Shown piece after piece: positions 11,501 through 26,500 of a DNA stretch of 64,000 nt. The stretch lies in contig CAJNOL010000172.1 of the NCBI GenBank assembly GCA_905250125.1, positions 62,001 to 126,000 of the forward strand. The letters run 5' to 3'. The notes beneath the pieces were generated by a model, which was not told the DNA's origin, ran no database searches, and saw nothing but the letters and a program-made list of their open reading frames with translations. The DNA is from Rotaria sordida. Taxonomy: Eukaryota > Rotifera > Eurotatoria > Philodinida > Philodinidae. The stretch's first letter is position 1; each line of letters begins with the position of its first letter. Both the position numbers and the translations under genes were made by a program.

Positions 11501-14500
11501 TCCGTTGATATTATATTCTCATCAAGAGAAATATTTGCATTGAGACGATAATAAATTGATTGAATAGAAAAATCACGTGAAATACCACCAATTTGTACAT
11601 GTTTAAATATTTCAAGTGATTCAAGTGGTAAACTTGCAAGACGTGGATCAACAAGAAGAATAAGATGATCAGAACTAAGTGTTGTTCGAAGTTCATATTG
11701 TTTTTCAGATCTAAATTTTAAATAGAAAATTATTCTGATTAAAAAAAAAAAAAGAATAAGAATCTTCGCTCTTACTCAAGATAATTTGAAAGTAATGAAT
11801 TAACAGGTGAAAAATATTCATTTAATTCAACAACAAATTCATCCATAAAACGTTGTTTAAATTCATTTATTAAACTAATATCAACTGGATCAGACTACAA
11901 ACAAAAAACAAAATAAATATTATAATCGAAAAAAATTCTTTTTTTTTTGTGTATAAAAATAATTATTTAGATATATATATAAAATAAGTGCAGATAATAA
12001 TATGAGAAAATTGACAAAGGACAAAAGAAGACAAACAATAACTCAATGTTTTGGAATTGAATTTCGTTTTCCTTTTTTTTAATTGAGAATTTATTCACAA
12101 TGTGAATAAGAACAGATAATATTGCAATAACCTGTAAAATATTTAATGTAATATTGCTGAATAGTAAAGTTTTTTTAACCTAAAATTAAATTTATTGATC
12201 AAAAATGTTTTCATAATTTGTATAACGGATGGATTGAAAGTTTCTTAAATAAAATGTTTCTTCATGTTTTTTTTTTCCTACTGATCTTTTTAATCAATTA
12301 AAAACATGAACGTAAATTTTGTCTAAAAAACTTTTGATTCATCCATTATATTTCTTTGATTTCGAAAGATAATATGAAGATAAAAAATAGAACTAACTTG
12401 TTCAGAATTAAGCATAACTTGTTTATTTCGATTATATTGAAGTTTAATATCATATCGTTGTAAAATTTGAGAATATTCTTGTTTCCATTGATTAAATTTA
12501 TTGATTAGATTATTTAATTTATTTTTATCAACATTTATTTTTGTGATTTGAGGACTTATATATCCACTTGTTGAAGCTAAAATATTTAGAAAATTCGTGT
12601 TTTTTTTTCTTTGAAAATTTTTCTATAATATTTTTAATAATATCAAACCCGTCGATTTTGTAGTCGTTTGTTTAGTAGCTGCTGTTGATATTGTTCCTTT
12701 TCCACTTGACATTTTACTATTGAACAAAGCTACATAGAGTATATCACTAAATTTTAAACAAATAATTAAATTATTTAATTTTATTACAATACAAAAACAA
12801 AACCCAAGTATTAACAAACCTATTAGATGAATAATGTAAAATAAGAAAATTGAATGAAGCTGGCATATCTTTTATTAAATCATAATATTGTGGTCGAATA
12901 GTCATATATTTCCATGGCTAAAAATATTAAGGAATGTTTTAATTAAGAAATAATCAATTAATGTATGTGAGTGTTCATCCGAGTAAAATTACTAAGTTCA
13001 AACTACTCGTGTAATAGGAACAATTTGCAGCAGGATTTTGGTTGAGTATCCTGCTGAGAGTTGTCTCAGGATATAAATACTAATCAGTAGAGCCCATCGA
13101 ATTGGTCTCGAACTCGATCGAATCTGGATGCGAAAATTTTGAATCCGATGAACTCTACTGACTAAAGTACTTGTCCAGTTTCTACAATATTGTATAAAAG
13201 TAAAATAAATAGATTGGTGGATAACTGATATCTGCTTTGCAGAATAGGAAATAAATATAAGAAGCTGCTGTCATGTAATACAAGCCAGAAAAAGAAATTG
13301 TTCGTATGTGTATCTCTGCATTCAAAGTAAAACGTAATTAAGTTCATTTTTGTGATGACTTCTATGACATATAACAAAGTTTGTTTTTCTATTAAAATGA
13401 CTTTATGTTTATGCCGATAAGTAAAATAAATCTTCTAGATAATTAACTTGAGATTGACCTTTAATTACAGAGCACTTAATCAAATTTCTACATATTATAA
13501 TGAATAATTCCAGTTATGATTTCATTGAAATACTGAAAGCCTCATGTATGATAAAAATCATATTCCAAGTCGGTAATGAAAAGAGTTTAAAATATGATTT
13601 TAAAATCAATTTGAAAAGTATGATAGGATAATTATATCCAAATGTTCTTAGACTATAATTAGAGATAAACGACACAGGATCAAAAACTACTAACTGTCAA
13701 TAGTTATTAAAGAACTACAATTAATCTTAAGTATTATTCTATACCCAATAGGTTTTTAATCGTTCCATGATTATTCGATATATAATACCATTATTTGCAT
13801 TTGTTATAGTTTCATTTTGTTTTATTCGATTAATTAATATAAATAATGAAGCAAGTTCTGAATCACTTGGAATATGACATGCACGTTTCAAAATATTTTC
13901 TGTATAAATTGAAGCACTTGCATTCTATATAGAAGATTAAAACAAAACAAAAAAAGTGAATATTAAATAAAAATTTCATTCATACTTGACTTAATATTAA
14001 ATATATAATACTTGATATTGGATCAAATAGACCAATTATTTCACAAAGTAATAAACTACAATCACGAATAACTATTTTATCTTGAATTGATAAAGCTATA
14101 TTCAATGATTGTAATGCTAATTCCATTGCTTGACCAAGATAAAACATTGAATGATTTAATTCCAACTAAAAGAAAAAACAACCAATATATAAATAAATAA
14201 CAATTTAATTATCATTAACCTTTTGTCGAGAAAATTCAGCTAATAAATCTTCTGTTATTGATTCATTATCAACAGGTATTATTGTTTGATTAGTATTAGA
14301 ACTAGTTTGTGATCCCATTCGTTTAAATCCTGTTTTCTCTATTGGCATTTCATTTAATTTAGTAAAAATATCCTAAAAAAAAATTGTTTTGTTTTGTTTT
14401 TTTTTTTAATTCTTAATTATTCAAATTAAAAATAACAAACTTTAATTCTTATATTCCATTCAAGTGGATAATCTGTACCAAAATTTTGACCAAGAATTGA

Positions 14501-17500
14501 ATAAACCTGAGCCAAATAAAATAAGATCTATACAAAAACAAAAACAAAAAAAGAATAATTATATTTTTTTTGATTTCAATCATAAAACTAACTTTTGCTT
14601 TTGTTATTTTATCCGTTGTACCAATTATTTCAAGAACAGACATTATTGAAGCTATTAATTTATCTGGTAAAGTTCTAAATAATATTTAATTTAAGTAAAT
14701 ATTCTGAATTAACGAAGAATATCCAAATAAAAAAAATAATTAAAACTATTTTAAATTACTTTATCATTTCAGTCCATTTAAAAATATTTGTATCTTCATC
14801 ATTATTTGCTTCTTTTTCTTCATCGTTACCAACAAAATCTTGTACAGCCTATTAGTTAAATATATATATACAATAAATTAAATAATATTCATTTATGTCT
14901 TACTAAATATGTAGCATGAGTTTTTTTTCGTCTTAAACGTTCACTAAACATTTCATATGCTGAAATTTTTAATAGATCAAGTAATATAGAAATAATTTCA
15001 ATTTGTACACGAATAAATTGACGTTGAATTGGTAATTGAATTGATGATAACTATGAAATAAAATGATTCTTTGATTTTGTTTTTTTTTTTGTTTTTGAAA
15101 ATGAAAATCTTAATTCTTACATCATTTTGTGATGTTATTATACGTATTAAATGCCAACGTTCAGCAAGTATTTCTATTAATTGTTCAAGTATATTAAGTG
15201 CTTGATATAAATATTTTTTTTGTTCATTTTGATTTGTTGTATCACGAGCAAAACGTTTCCATATTGGTATTGATCGTGTAAGAATGATTTCACAAGCATC
15301 ATTATATCGATCAAGACTAAGCATATTTGTATAGGAAATATCATATTGTTGTAAAATTTCATGTAAACGATAGAATATTGGTTTATTATCGATAGTATTA
15401 ACTGTTGGTTGACTTAAAATTTCATTCAGCTCAACTTCGATTCGTCTTTAACAAGAAAAAAAAAACAGAATTAATTAGCTTCAAGATTTTTTTATGTTTA
15501 ATATTCTCTAATCTTGAATATAATGATTTTCATAAATTAAATAGTCTAATGAGGGGAACATTCCCAAATGTTGGTGGCCTATTTCTGTGGAGATCGAAAT
15601 TTGAAAATATGGGTTCTTACTGCAGGAATTCACTAAAAATGTTCGATCTCTTCAGAAACAGACCATAAGCACGGACTCTTTTTATGATAGATATAGTTCA
15701 CTAAGACCTCCAAGATGTACTTAAGTCGCCGTTGAAAAATGAACCGACGCATCTGCGAATATTCCTTTGTAAGTCTATATGATTGAATATGATTTTATGA
15801 GAATGATGACAGTTGTACTAGAGAAGAGTTCGATAATAAATTTTTTTATTCTTTTATATTGTAAAACCCTGAAGAAAAAAGCTGATGCTTTCGAAATGTC
15901 TATAAAAATTAAATGTTTTTGTAAATAAATATAACTTATTATGGAAGAGTAGCTGAAACTGAACACACATTGATTTTCTTAATAATTTCGATTTCATTCT
16001 ATGAAGCTATCACATATGAAATAAATTCATAGATCTCATATATTGAACAAAAGTTAAATAAAAAAAAGAATATAATTTTAAAAGTTAAAATCTATAATTA
16101 AATAAGATATAGAAAACATTATTCTTTTTAATGTTGTAACAATTTCGCTCAATCATTTATTTCATCGAAGAAAAATTTATTGTAAGTATTCAGTAAAAAA
16201 GAAATAAATGATTTTGTACAGAATTCAAAGACAGATATCCTTAAAAAGAAATTGTTCAGAGTCAAGATATTTTAGAAATATTGAGAATGGCATTCTTAAA
16301 CATAAACGAAACCAGTCGTTTTTTTTATCCTGGTCTTGGTTAGAGATGTGCAGTTTCAGTGAACATTAGTGTGATCTCTAGTCGCAGTTCCGCCAGTATC
16401 GGGATAGGGACCATTTTGCCTATATCGAGTCAGTTTTTAGCTTTAGAATCCTGCATTCCTCATGTTTCGTATATCAAGTTGTTATTCTCTATAGTAAAAA
16501 AAACCTATATTTAGTAATTTTACTTGGTACTAAGAAGTGAAGCAGCATAAGCAATTGATGTAAGTTTATTAATATGTAATTGTGCAATTGATTCAAGTCG
16601 TTTAATAGATGTTTCAAGTAAAGATCGAATCTATATAAATAATAAAATCAAAAGATATAAAAATAAAAATTTATTAATTTAACTTTTTTCTGTTTATATG
16701 AATCTTGATTTGTATCTTGTCTTAAAGCTTCAATAACAGTAATTACTGATCGATACCAATCATGTTCATCAATTGGTGTTTGCTAAACAAGACAAAAAAT
16801 AATAAAAGAATTTCTTTTTATTATTTATATTTTCATTACTTGTCCTTGCATAGCTAAATCAATGGCTTGATCAAAACGATGTTCATATAAAGCAATTTCA
16901 CCCAAAAGAATATAAGCACGTTTTTCACATGTTTGATCATCATAAGTCTTTAGAAAAAAAAAAAAAAATTTTTTTTAATATTTATGTATTTTTTTTTAAT
17001 ACTTTAGCTTGATTAAGAATTTCTTGTAACATTTCTTTTGATTCTTGTATAAAATTTAATTCAAATAATAAATGAGCTGTTTGTAACCATATATTTCTTG
17101 TTATTAATTTATTTAATATTTGTCGATCTCCTGGTAAATCAGCTATTAATGATTTTGGATCACTTGCCTATTTTTAAATTAATAGACAATTCCATTTACA
17201 AAAAAAAAATCATACTTGTTTTCGTGACATTGGAGATGAATAAGCTGATGTACCATATGATCGAGCTTCACTTTTTAATCCACCACTATCTAATGCTGAT
17301 TCAAATAATGTTTCTTCTTCACGTTGTTGTGTAAGTAATTTTGTATAAATAATCATTTCGGCTCGTGATCTATTGAATAGGTTTTTTTTTTTAAAATAAA
17401 TTTAAATTTTTTCATTATCTTACGTAGCTAAATCATCATCTCGAATAGTAAATGGACGTGCTAATTGACAAATTGTTTGCATTGATTCAAGAAGATTTAA

Positions 17501-20500
17501 TTCTTGACATACTTGTTGAATACTAATGAAAAATAATTATTCAAAAACATCAAAAAGCAAAAACAAATTATAATACTAAAGTAAGACATAAGTACGAATA
17601 GATGAACTTTGTAAAATTATTTGACCAATAAGTCTCATAAAACTAAGTACAGGTAAACTCATATGATTATAACCATAGTCACGTAAAAGATGAACAAACA
17701 TATCCAGATAATAAAATGATAAAAGCTAGAAAATGAATTAATATATATATTATGTTAGGTTAAAAAAAAAAAGAAGAATATTTTCGAACCGGTTTTGATA
17801 TTGTATTTTTATTAAAACCCCGTTGTTTTGCTTGTGATAATTTATATGTTTGTAATATATCATCATTAGGTACAAATATTGCCCATTCAGATAGATTTTT
17901 AGGTGTTGATGTATCCAATGTACTAGATTTTATGTTCTTTAAATACAAAAAAAAAACAAAATAAATATATATATATATATTTTGTATATAAAAATTGACA
18001 TTCTTCTTATTGTACATCATACAAACAAATAATGATCAGTTTTATTATAATATCGCATGAGACAATCGATGCAAGTTTGTATTAAAATAACTACATATCT
18101 CAAGTATTTGAAACAGTGTCAAATGATAGAAACTCGTATTCGATAATGAACGAGTGAGATAAGATCAGATCTGAATTTTCAAGGAATATTTCGATATAAA
18201 ATATCCAGAAACTGCATTATATCATTCATATCGAAGTGCAAACTAAGGATGCACCGTCTACCGATGGCACTGATCTAAATATGTATATATAGACTAATAG
18301 TGAACGCACGATTAAACTATAGTAGTCTTGGATTGTTTTCGAGCTTTTCGGTTAGAGAGGCTATTTCAAGAAAATAACTGAATTATATTAAAATAGACTA
18401 AACGCCTTCCGGGTCCAGGAATCTAAATCTATAGAAGGTTCGCCGAGATTGTTGAGTTCGATCTTCTCGCTCAAGAAAGATTTAGTCTTGTTCTATAAAA
18501 TTCTGCTATTTTCTTGGAATTGACTTCTTTTGACTGAAGAAGTCAAAATGAATATAAGATCACCGTCGTTTTATCATTATACGTGCATGTCTAGACGATT
18601 ACAGCACTCTACCTAAGAACAATGCACCGGTGATTATCGTCACTATCTCGAGTCCAGGTGATATTGTTTTTTAACTGAAAAAATATTATCTATATGAAAT
18701 TCAATTCAATGTAAAGATAACACAACTTTAAATATTTCGTAAACGATATCGACGACCTAATACAACACAATCCAAAAGTTTTTTTCTATTGATTGATTCA
18801 TTGAAATATTTATTTAAAAAGCTAGCAGAAAAACATTGGTGGTAATTTATATCTCTTTCGAAGGTAATGATTTAAGAAGAAAAATAAATAAATACTAACT
18901 GTTGCTTGTTTATCTGTACTCTTTCCAGCTTGTACGATTGGTGGTTTTTTTTTCGTTGCTGAACCTGGTACTGCTTTTTGTTTTTTTCCTGCATCAACTG
19001 ATGCTTCAGCAGCAGCAGTAGCAGCAGCTGCTTCAGTTTCAGCATCTTTGTTAATTTCATTACTATCCGATAACCCACGCTAAATAAATTGTTTTTTTTT
19101 TTGATAAACGAAATCAAATTTTTCTCATAGTTTTTTTTTCTACCTGCCATAATCGCATAAGAAACCAATAAGCTTTTTGTAATAATTGTTCATATTCAGG
19201 TTGATTTCGACGAGTCATATAAGCAAGTAATATATGACATCGACATAAATATTCAAGACGACGAACTTGAATTATTTCACCAATTGATAAATCCGGTTGT
19301 AAACGATTAGGAACTAAACATAAATCAATATGATTTTTTTTTCTCTCTTCATTTCTCAAAATATCATTTCTAATTTAATTACGTTTAGGTTTTGTTGGTC
19401 CCAAATGAGCTTGATCTGGATTACTACCATGTTCTGCTTTTGGTGTTGTTTCATTATGTTGTCGATCACTTTTAATCATGGATGAACGTCTATTATGAAC
19501 TAAAATAATTAGAAATAAGAAAAATATATTTTTATTTTTATTTTTTCTTTGTCAATTTACTTCCAGTATCTTGTTCATCAAGAGAAGTATTTAATTCTGC
19601 TTGTTTATAAGCGTCAGGTGATGTTAATAATAAATCAATAGACCATTCAATTAAATCAATAACATTATCAATAAGATATTCATTACTAAATAACCAATTT
19701 GCTAATTCTAATATATAATCAATTTTTGTCCAATAATTATCAAAACTCTAAATATTCAAAAAAACGAAAAAAAAAATTTTTTTTTTTGTGTTAATTATTA
19801 ATAAGAGGAAAAAATATATTATTACTTGTAATGTTGCAATAGCATGTTGATATGCATTAATAACATGTTCTCGTTTTTTAGCCATAATTGCAACTTGTTT
19901 CCACATTTTAGCTAATGCTAATTCGCCTTGTTCACGAAACTTTTGCATATCCGTACTAATTGATAAACCTAATTTTGATTTAATTAAAACACGATATTTA
20001 TATAAAAGTAAACGATGTTGTGTACGTGGTAAAACTTGTAATGCATTATCAATAATATCTAATGCTGAATGCCATGAATGTTTATCCATATAAATTTGTA
20101 CTAAAACACCATAAAGTGCTGAACGTATTTGTGCATCTTCTTGCGGATTTGATATAAATGTTGTTATTTGTGTTTGATCATTATCATCAATTGTTAGAGA
20201 TTTTTTATCTTTTTTATTAATTAATGGTTGTTTTTTTGGTTTAAAACTGTCTGTTGAAACTGATTTTTGTTCTTTCTAAATAATAATAAAGAAAATTTCG
20301 TATTATTGGATTTTTATTTTTATTTTTTATTATACTGTTTCTTTATCACTTAGACTAGCAACAATTGATTTTGGTGCAACCGTATTTATATGATGAACAA
20401 GTTCATTTAATGGATCAAATAAAAGTGATCGTTCTAATTTACGTTTTATTGATATTCGACATGTATTCCAAAAATGACGTGCTAAATGCATTGTTAATTC

Positions 20501-23500
20501 ATATAAATCAGCTTTTGATGCATAACTAAAAAACAACAAAAAAAAGAAGATATTAAAATTAAAAATATGAAAATTTTCATTTCTTTTTCTTTTTTTTTTA
20601 TACCTTGCTGCTTCAACAAGAATAGCAAGTACTTCTTTTCGTTCTTGTTTTTGTCCGGTTTGTTGTTTAAGTAAACATTCAGCATGAGCACCACATGCAC
20701 GACTAACATATTCATTAGCTAATGATAATTGAAATCTTTTTAATAGAAATTAAAAAAAAAAACACAAGTTGAAAATCCTTTGATATTTTAATTTATTTTC
20801 AGTAAAAAACAATATTACTTTTCTACTTTTCGTGTTTGAAAAAGTGTTATTAATTCAAGAGTTTTATCACGACAATAAAGTGTTGTTTCAATATCATTAG
20901 CACGATTAGCAATTATACCCAAACGACACCATAATTGTAATTCAACAAGTGAATCATTCCATGTACATTGATCAACAAAAGTAACTGTCTAAATAAGATA
21001 AGATTTCTTTTTACAAATTATCTTTCTTATTGCACATACCATCACATTTATTCTTTCTCTCTATCTAATAAATAGACGTGTCTTTTTTTACTTAGTATTT
21101 TTTGTCAGCACAAATATATGGGAATAATCTATTTGAAATTTATTCAGCTTCTTCGGTATGAAAGAGTATACATAGGACAATATACCAGCGTTATTTCTGC
21201 AAATCACAAACATTTGGATTCTTATGAAATTTCAAAGTTCATACTGATTGGTATATTTATTTTAAAGGGAATAACTTACTATAACCCGATGGTCTTCTTA
21301 TAAAAGTATATTTTAGTTATTAATAAATATTCTTCTCTGTTCCAAGAGACGGAAAAAAACCATTACAATATCATTTTCATCATTAACACTTACAACCAGC
21401 GTGAATCCACTCAATTTATCTTTGTCGTCATTAACACTGGCAACAAATTCAAATCCACTCGACTTGCCTCGTGATCAAAAATGTTTACACGAAACTTTCA
21501 AAAAACTTAATCAACTCATCTTCAGCATGCGACAACAGAAACAAAAAAAAATATATGAGCTGCCACCATTAGTCAAACAAATTCTCCGATGTTTATATCC
21601 ATCAGACATTGATGACAAAAAGTTTTTACAAAAACCAGACATCTGCTTCACTCTGCAAACATTTGTTGAACTATTTCGTATCTGATTAGTGTTTTTGTCA
21701 ATCATTTTCAATTTGTTGTTCATCTTTTTATAATTATCTTAAGAACATATAACTTCTATAAAAAGAACAGCAGTACAATTGATTAATATTAGATTAACGG
21801 AATACTTTGGAACAGGTTAAAAAACTGCACTCTTAAAAGAACTTTAGATTTTTGTGAATACATTCCCGCAATGTACTTAACCTATAAATATATAATCTTT
21901 ATCTTGAGCGTTGGTATGTGCTGAGTGGTCACTATAAAAGTATTCTATTCAATACTACTCCAAATGACAACGCAGTTTTTTCGACACTGAAAAAATTTTG
22001 AAAAATTACGAAAAATTTTCGTAAAACATGATAGTAGGAGGTCCAGTTTTTTATCGATAAGTTCGTGAAAACCTGGTCGTTGTGCACAAGGCTACCTATA
22101 TCCGGAAAGACGAAGCTTCGGTGGATCTTCCTACGTAAAAAACTCAATTTCGATTTTTTTCGAAAAATTGGGTTTTCTAAGGGGGACCTTAATTTATTGC
22201 CTTTGAATTTATACTTTAGGAATATAAAGAGAATTTCTAAAGCAGAATTAATCAAATAAGATTTAAATCTATAGGATGTTTTAGTCGAGATATTGAATTA
22301 CATGAAAGTCTCAATTATAGTTATTTTTGAGAATTATATTGAAATCATAATTCGACCACAATGTATCATACGTCTAAATCTCTTTAATATTATTCTATTT
22401 ACAAATATACAAATGAGTAAATTTCTTCTTTTCTAGTGATTATAAATTATATTCTATAGAACAAAAAACTGTAGACACGTCGCAACTGGTTTTCATTAAC
22501 AATATTTTCATGTCTACATGAATATTGTCTGTAACCAATGCAGCCATACACACACTTCATAACTACAACGAACAAAAACCATATCTTCTATTGGTAAGAC
22601 TTCGTAAAAATGTTTATTCATATTTTTTTATATTACAATTTGATAAATCTTATCAGCGTATATTTAAATTAGACTATAATAACAAGAATAATTTATTTTC
22701 TGTATTGTATTCGAGTTCTATAATGTATAACAACCGTACATTGAGCTGTTTGATAGCTGCTATGTACGAAATGCGCATACTTTTTTTTTATCATTCTATT
22801 TTTGATTTCTTAGTGTTTTATTTTATAGCTATCTTCCTTTAGTATGTATTACATTGTTTGTAATTCTTGCTTTTTTGTTTTGTTTCTCTTTTTAATACAA
22901 ATATAATGTAATATGTTAAAGTATAAATGAGAAAAGACTGTTCATTTGAGCGAAAGATATTCAATGAAAGAAAAATAAAAGTATCATCGACATATTTTGT
23001 CACTTTCAAGAAAAACTGGCAACTCAATGTATCTATTCAATCATTAAGATTATAGTTGTAACTGATAAATGTCTGATCCGATTCGATAAGAGGATTTCTT
23101 ATCGAAAGGAATGAATTTTTAAGAAGTTTTTGTATGTTTTTCTTTCAAAAAGTTGAGCATAAAATTGTTTTTTTTTACAAATCAAATACTTTTTACTGAT
23201 GTCGAAGATAATTTATGTGAGAGAAGATGCACTAGACTATTCGATTTAGTCGAAATTCATCATATAATACTTATCATATTTTATCAATCGATTTTCATAT
23301 ATATTACTTATATCTCGCACAGGCATAAAGAAACAATAATGTGAATATAATGTAGAAAGCAAATTAAATATACAATTAATTAATAACATTCATATCTGAA
23401 GAACCATTAACGAAATGTGAAAAGTTGAAATAGACTTTCTCATCTATTGAAGTGTTCTATTCACCAATAGATGAAAAAGAACTTATGAAAATAAATAATA

Positions 23501-26500
23501 GAAAGGACAACTATATCAGTACTGTAGTAAGACTGTTTCTATTAGTATCAGTATGCAAAAACAAAAAATTTTACTGATACCTGTTTAAGATTCATTCCAT
23601 CTTTAGTATCATGCCAACCACTATCGAGACGTGAAAGTATATCAACAGTAATTACAGCTCGTGATAATGTATTTAAACTAGATGTATTTTCCTATTTTAC
23701 AAAAAACAAAGAATATATTCAAAGATAAATTTGTTCTAATTTCTTTTTTGTTCAACTTACATCTTCATCACCAAGAATACTTGATAGAGATGATTTAATT
23801 GATTGTTGAAGTTGTTGTTTAATAGTAACCCATAATTGTAAAAGTGTTTGACGATCTCGAATTGAAATTGAAAGAGGTTTAGCAACATCTTCATTTGTTT
23901 GATTTATTGCATATTCACATATCTTTCATCGATAAAAAAGAAAACATCAATGAAAATTTTCTTTCTTTTTTTTTTTTTTTTTATTAAATAACTTTACATC
24001 AAGAGCAGCTTTAAGATCTTCAGTTTTAACAGATACCGATGGCGATCCAGCAGGTACAACACTTGCTGCAGTAGTTTGTTGATCACCTTTTGCTCCTTTT
24101 TTTGTTGTTGTTGGAGCTTGTTGAGGTATAGGAGTAGTTTCTACATTTGGTATTGATCGAGTATCATCAGCCGATGTTGGTAATGGTGTTATATAAGCGT
24201 TACCAAGTGCAACACATAAATTTATCAAAAGTAGAATTTCACTACAACAAAAAAAAATGATATCATTTTCGACTACAAAAAAGAAAATATAAAACTAACC
24301 GTTCATAACCAACTTTTTTCAATCCATTAACAATTATTGATAATGGATCAAGTATAAGACGTAAACGATTACTATAAAATAAATGACGTGTATAATTCCA
24401 TAAATATTCTCCAGCACGACAAACAAGCCATGATTCATCAAGTAATTGACCTAAAATAGCACTGGTTGAAAAATGTGTACAAGCACGAGTAGATAATTGT
24501 TGAAGCCATTGACTAAAATTAACAATATATATATATATATATATAGAATAGTTTATCTATCTTCTATTATTCCAAAATTACCAATAATATTTCCAATCAT
24601 TATCTGATTCTTGTTGTACTTGTGCTCGTTGTGCACTTGGTACTGTTGGCATTGGTGGTCGAATAGGTGTATCAAATAATTCTATACGACGTTCACGTAC
24701 AAATTCTATTTCAGCCTAATAATAATCAAAAATTCAAAGAAAAAAAAACACAAAGAAAAAAATCTTCAAATTTATACTTCGCCAGCAATAAAATGTATTT
24801 CAGCTAAAAGTCGAATAAGATCACGTTGAAATACATTTGGTATTGATGATTGATCAGTTACATTTAATAATGAACGACGTTGTTCATTATCATATAATAA
24901 ACAAAAACGTGCTGCTGTTCGACATACATCCCATATTTCTTGTCGACGTGCAATCATTGTTAAATCAGCCCATAATTTTAATCTTAATAAACAAAAAATA
25001 TTGATTATTTTTTATTTTCTAAATATTTATACCGTTTATCTTCATTTGCTTCCGATATTAAACGTTCATATTGAGTAGTATTTTGTATACATTTTTCATA
25101 ATGATCAGCAAAAGCTTTCAATTGTGCTGTTGGATTTGCACGCATTTTTCCAATAGCTAAAATTATAATATGAAATACAATGAAATTACTAGCATTGTAA
25201 TAGAAAGGATTAAAAATTTTGTTGGTCCCGATCTCGGTAATTTCTTTTTCGTAGTTTCGGTCCTATAAATCTCTAGTAATGAACGGTTTCTTTTATTTAT
25301 TTTACCATTTGGATTTTCTGAATCTAATACAACTTGAAATGCATCTTGTGCTAATAATAAACAAGCTTCAATAAGTAAAGCACGTTGTTTATTTTTATTC
25401 CCATTTGTTGATTTTCCAGCTTGTTCAATTATTATTCCAACACGATCATCAATATTTTCAGGAATTTTATATAATTCACTACGTAAATGAAGTCTTTCTA
25501 ATGCTAAATTAATACGAGATGAATATATTGATGTATCATCTAATTGTTTAGCCTAGTAGAATTAATTATTTAAAAACAAAAAAAAAACAAGAAGAAAATC
25601 TTTTACTTTCAATAAATTAGTTTTTGCTGAATCAAGTTGTTCAATATCTTCTTCAATTTTAGCCAATTCAAAATGAGCTTGACTTCGTAATAACCAATCA
25701 AGACTATATATAAATTATAATTAAAAACTAATTGTGTTTTATTTAATACTAACCTTTGTATACGTTCAAGAATATGAACAAGTGTTGTTAATGCTTTTCG
25801 AATTTTTCCTCGAAGATTTGTTTGTAATAATGATAAACATAAATTCCATAAAGTCGTACAACCTGCTTGAACTAAATCATATTGCCCTGTACGTACTAAA
25901 GATTCCAATGTTTCTTCTGTTAATTCAATCGCTCGAATACGTGTCTATGTAAGAAATAACAAAAAAAAAACACGATAGAATTTTCTATATATTTTTAATA
26001 ATTAATTTCTTACATCAACAGAACTTTTATTATATAATTGTTCATTTTCTCCTAAACTTTTAACCATATATTCAGCTTGTAATAATCGTACTTCAAGAAG
26101 ATATTCTGGTTCCTTAAAAACACGAAAAATAAAAATAAAAAATAATTTCTTAGATTTTACTTTTAATCGAATATTTGAAAGAGCTTCAAGAATAACTTTT
26201 GTTAAATCAGTATAACGAAGTAAAAGTGAAAGACCACCAGCTTCAACTAATAAACGATGTCTATAAGCAAAAAAAAAATATATAAAAATTTTTACATTTA
26301 AAAAAAAACATTTCAATTCCATACTTTTCATATAATGTTAATGTTTTATCTAATCTATTCGTAGAATTATCTCGTGGTGATAAACCTTTAGTTAATTTAT
26401 TAGCTGTTATAGCACTACGTAATGGTAATGCAACAATTCGATCAAATACGTTTTTTAAATTTTCATTAGTTTCATTTGTTGTTCTATTTTCAAGAATTTC

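Noticed and set aside
22065..22255. Overlapping ORFs on both strands in the large CFAP46 intron
   Set aside because: Produced by palindromic TTTTTCGAAAAA-type sequence; no conserved features.
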